Origin: Manihot esculenta
Taxonomy: Eukaryota; Streptophyta; Magnoliopsida; Malpighiales; Euphorbiaceae
DNA: 64,000 nucleotides
Direction: 5' to 3'
NCBI RefSeq assembly: GCF_001659605.2
Contig: NC_035161.2
Location: 40,753,956-40,817,955 of the forward strand
Shown: positions 63,086 to 64,000 of the stretch, one piece after another
How positions within the stretch are numbered: position 1 is the first letter of the stretch
Layout of the letters: each line of letters opens with the position of its first letter
The notes under the pieces: generated by a model
What the model saw: the letters and a program-made list of their open reading frames with translations, nothing else
Databases searched by the model: none
What the model was told of the DNA's origin: nothing
Made by a program: the position numbers and the translations under genes

Positions 63086-64000
63086 TTCTCCCCCCTTTAA
63101 GAACATTCGTCCCCGAATGTTCCTCAACTAGCACATGCAAGGTACACAACATAACATACATATAAAACACATGAAACATATAAGAAAATAACCTTAGAAA
63201 AGATAAGGGTATTGCTGGAGCATGGACTCCCGTGTCTCCCAAGTGCACTCTTCCATATTGTGGTGGTTCCAAAGGACTTTCACCATCGGGATTTTCTTGT
63301 TTCTCAGCTTTCTGATCTGGGTGTCTAGGATCCGTACTGGCTGCTCAACATAGGTGAGATCTTCTTGGATCTCCACATCAGGCTCACTAAGAACCTTGCC
63401 CGGATCTGACACGAACTTTCTCAACATGGAAACATGGAAAACCGGATGGATTCTTTCCATTGAAGCAGGTAAATCTAGCTTGTACGACACATTCCCAATC
63501 TTTTGCAAGACTTCAAAGGGTCCGATGTATCGTGGGGCTAGTTTACCTTTCCTTCCGAACCGAACCACCCCTTTCATTGGAGACACCTTGAGCAATACCA
63601 GATCCCCCTCCTGAAACTCTACTTGCCGTCTGCAGATGTCTGCATAACTCTTCTGTCTGCTTGCAGCATTCTTGATCCTCTCTCTGATTATGGGTACCAC
63701 CCTGCTGGTGATCTCTACTAGCTCAGGCCCTACCAAGGCCTTTTCTCCAACCTCTTCCCAGCAAACAGGTGATCTGCACTTCCTTCCATACAAAGCTTCA
63801 TATGGAGCCATCCCGATGCTAGCATGATGGCTATTATTGTAGGCAAACTCCACCAGAGGTAGATGCTGCCTCCAAGAACCGCGAAAATCCAGCACACACA
63901 TTCTAAGCATATCCTCTATTGTCTGGATGGTCCTTTCTGATTGTCCGTCCGTCTGTGGATGGAAAGCAGTGCTAAAATCCAACCTGGTACCCATGGCATT
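63086..64000 (-). mobile_element. Gypsy chromovirus (Tekay/Del-like), 3' internal part
   Basis: Internal region between the 3' LTR and the window edge: the pol end, about 108 bp of 3' untranslated sequence and the polypurine tract. The element runs on past the right border, so its 5' LTR and target duplication are not visible. It is inserted in the MULE transposase at 60876. Confidence 0.9.
63194..63994 (-). CDS. Gypsy pol, integrase C-terminal half with chromodomain, partial
   Basis: An open frame continuing past the window edge. It starts in the integrase core ([20 protein letters not shown], containing the catalytic Glu of D,D-35-E), continues through [20 protein letters not shown] and the GPY/F module ([17 protein letters not shown]), and ends with a chromodomain ([19 protein letters not shown]). 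That combination marks a chromovirus, and the sequence pattern suits the Tekay/Del clade. No stop or frameshift interrupts the visible 266 residues, so this copy may be young. The chromodomain in such elements directs integration to particular chromatin. Confidence 0.92.
   Translation of the reverse strand: MGTRLDFSTAFHPQTDGQSERTIQTIEDMLRMCVLDFRGSWRQHLPLVEFAYNNSHHASIGMAPYEALYGRKCRSPVCWEEVGEKALVGPELVEITSRVVPIIRERIKNAASRQKSYADICRRQVEFQEGDLVLLKVSPMKGVVRFGRKGKLAPRYIGPFEVLQKIGNVSYKLDLPASMERIHPVFHVSMLRKFVSDPGKVLSEPDVEIQEDLTYVEQPVRILDTQIRKLRNKKIPMVKVLWNHHNMEECTWETRESMLQQYPYLF

Overview
This is a nuclear window from a flowering plant, a eudicot. The genes have short GT-AG introns and AT-rich intergenic DNA, and the families are plant-only: a thylakoid rhodanese-like protein, a single-repeat R3 MYB, a UGT72-type glucosyltransferase, a trichome-birefringence-like acetyltransferase, a DUF3133 protein and a JAR1-type GH3 enzyme. 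Gene style and repeats are compatible with Malpighiales such as Euphorbiaceae, but the sequence alone does not prove this.

Genes, left to right: (1) the 3' part of a TROL gene, + strand, 456-2914, whose upstream exons lie outside the window; (2) a CPC/ETC1-like R3-MYB, + strand, 4261-4777; (3) an intronless UDP-glucosyltransferase, - strand, 18870-20297; (4) a two-exon gene for a 51-residue membrane protein, + strand, 22972-23620; (5) a TBL-family polysaccharide O-acetyltransferase, - strand, 24189-26766, with an apparent one-base frameshift near its 3' end; (6) a five-exon EDR4-like/DUF3133 zinc-ribbon protein, - strand, 28764-33361; (7) a small hypothetical protein, - strand, 35878-36246; (8) a four-exon JAR1/GH3.11-type jasmonate-amino acid synthetase, - strand, 37331-40684. 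They are ordinary independent plant genes, and nothing suggests a cluster or shared pathway.

Mobile DNA fills much of the rest. From 5066 to 14956 is a nest: a decayed Copia element with matching 5-bp target duplications holds a solo Gypsy LTR (5918-8088) and a CACTA transposon (9231-14421). The CACTA in turn holds a hAT-like element (12721-13236), part of which was later duplicated. A second dead Copia element lies at 43016-47387, an inverted-repeat foldback element at 50062-50898, an internally deleted LINE with an 18-bp target duplication at 52449-53430, and a probable solo LTR at 55601-57016. A broken Mutator-like (MULE) element occupies about 57020-60876. It has a decayed transposase on the - strand and a convergent GRF zinc-finger pseudogene on the + strand. 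A Gypsy chromovirus (- strand) is inserted into it; its 3' LTR is 60877-63085 and its integrase-chromodomain end runs off the right edge.

I found no tRNA, rRNA or CRISPR and no clearly new multi-gene system. The observations most worth a second look are the GRF-plus-transposase arrangement in the MULE, the palindrome clusters and interchangeable repeat modules in the Gypsy LTRs, the long foldback hairpin, and the TBL frameshift.
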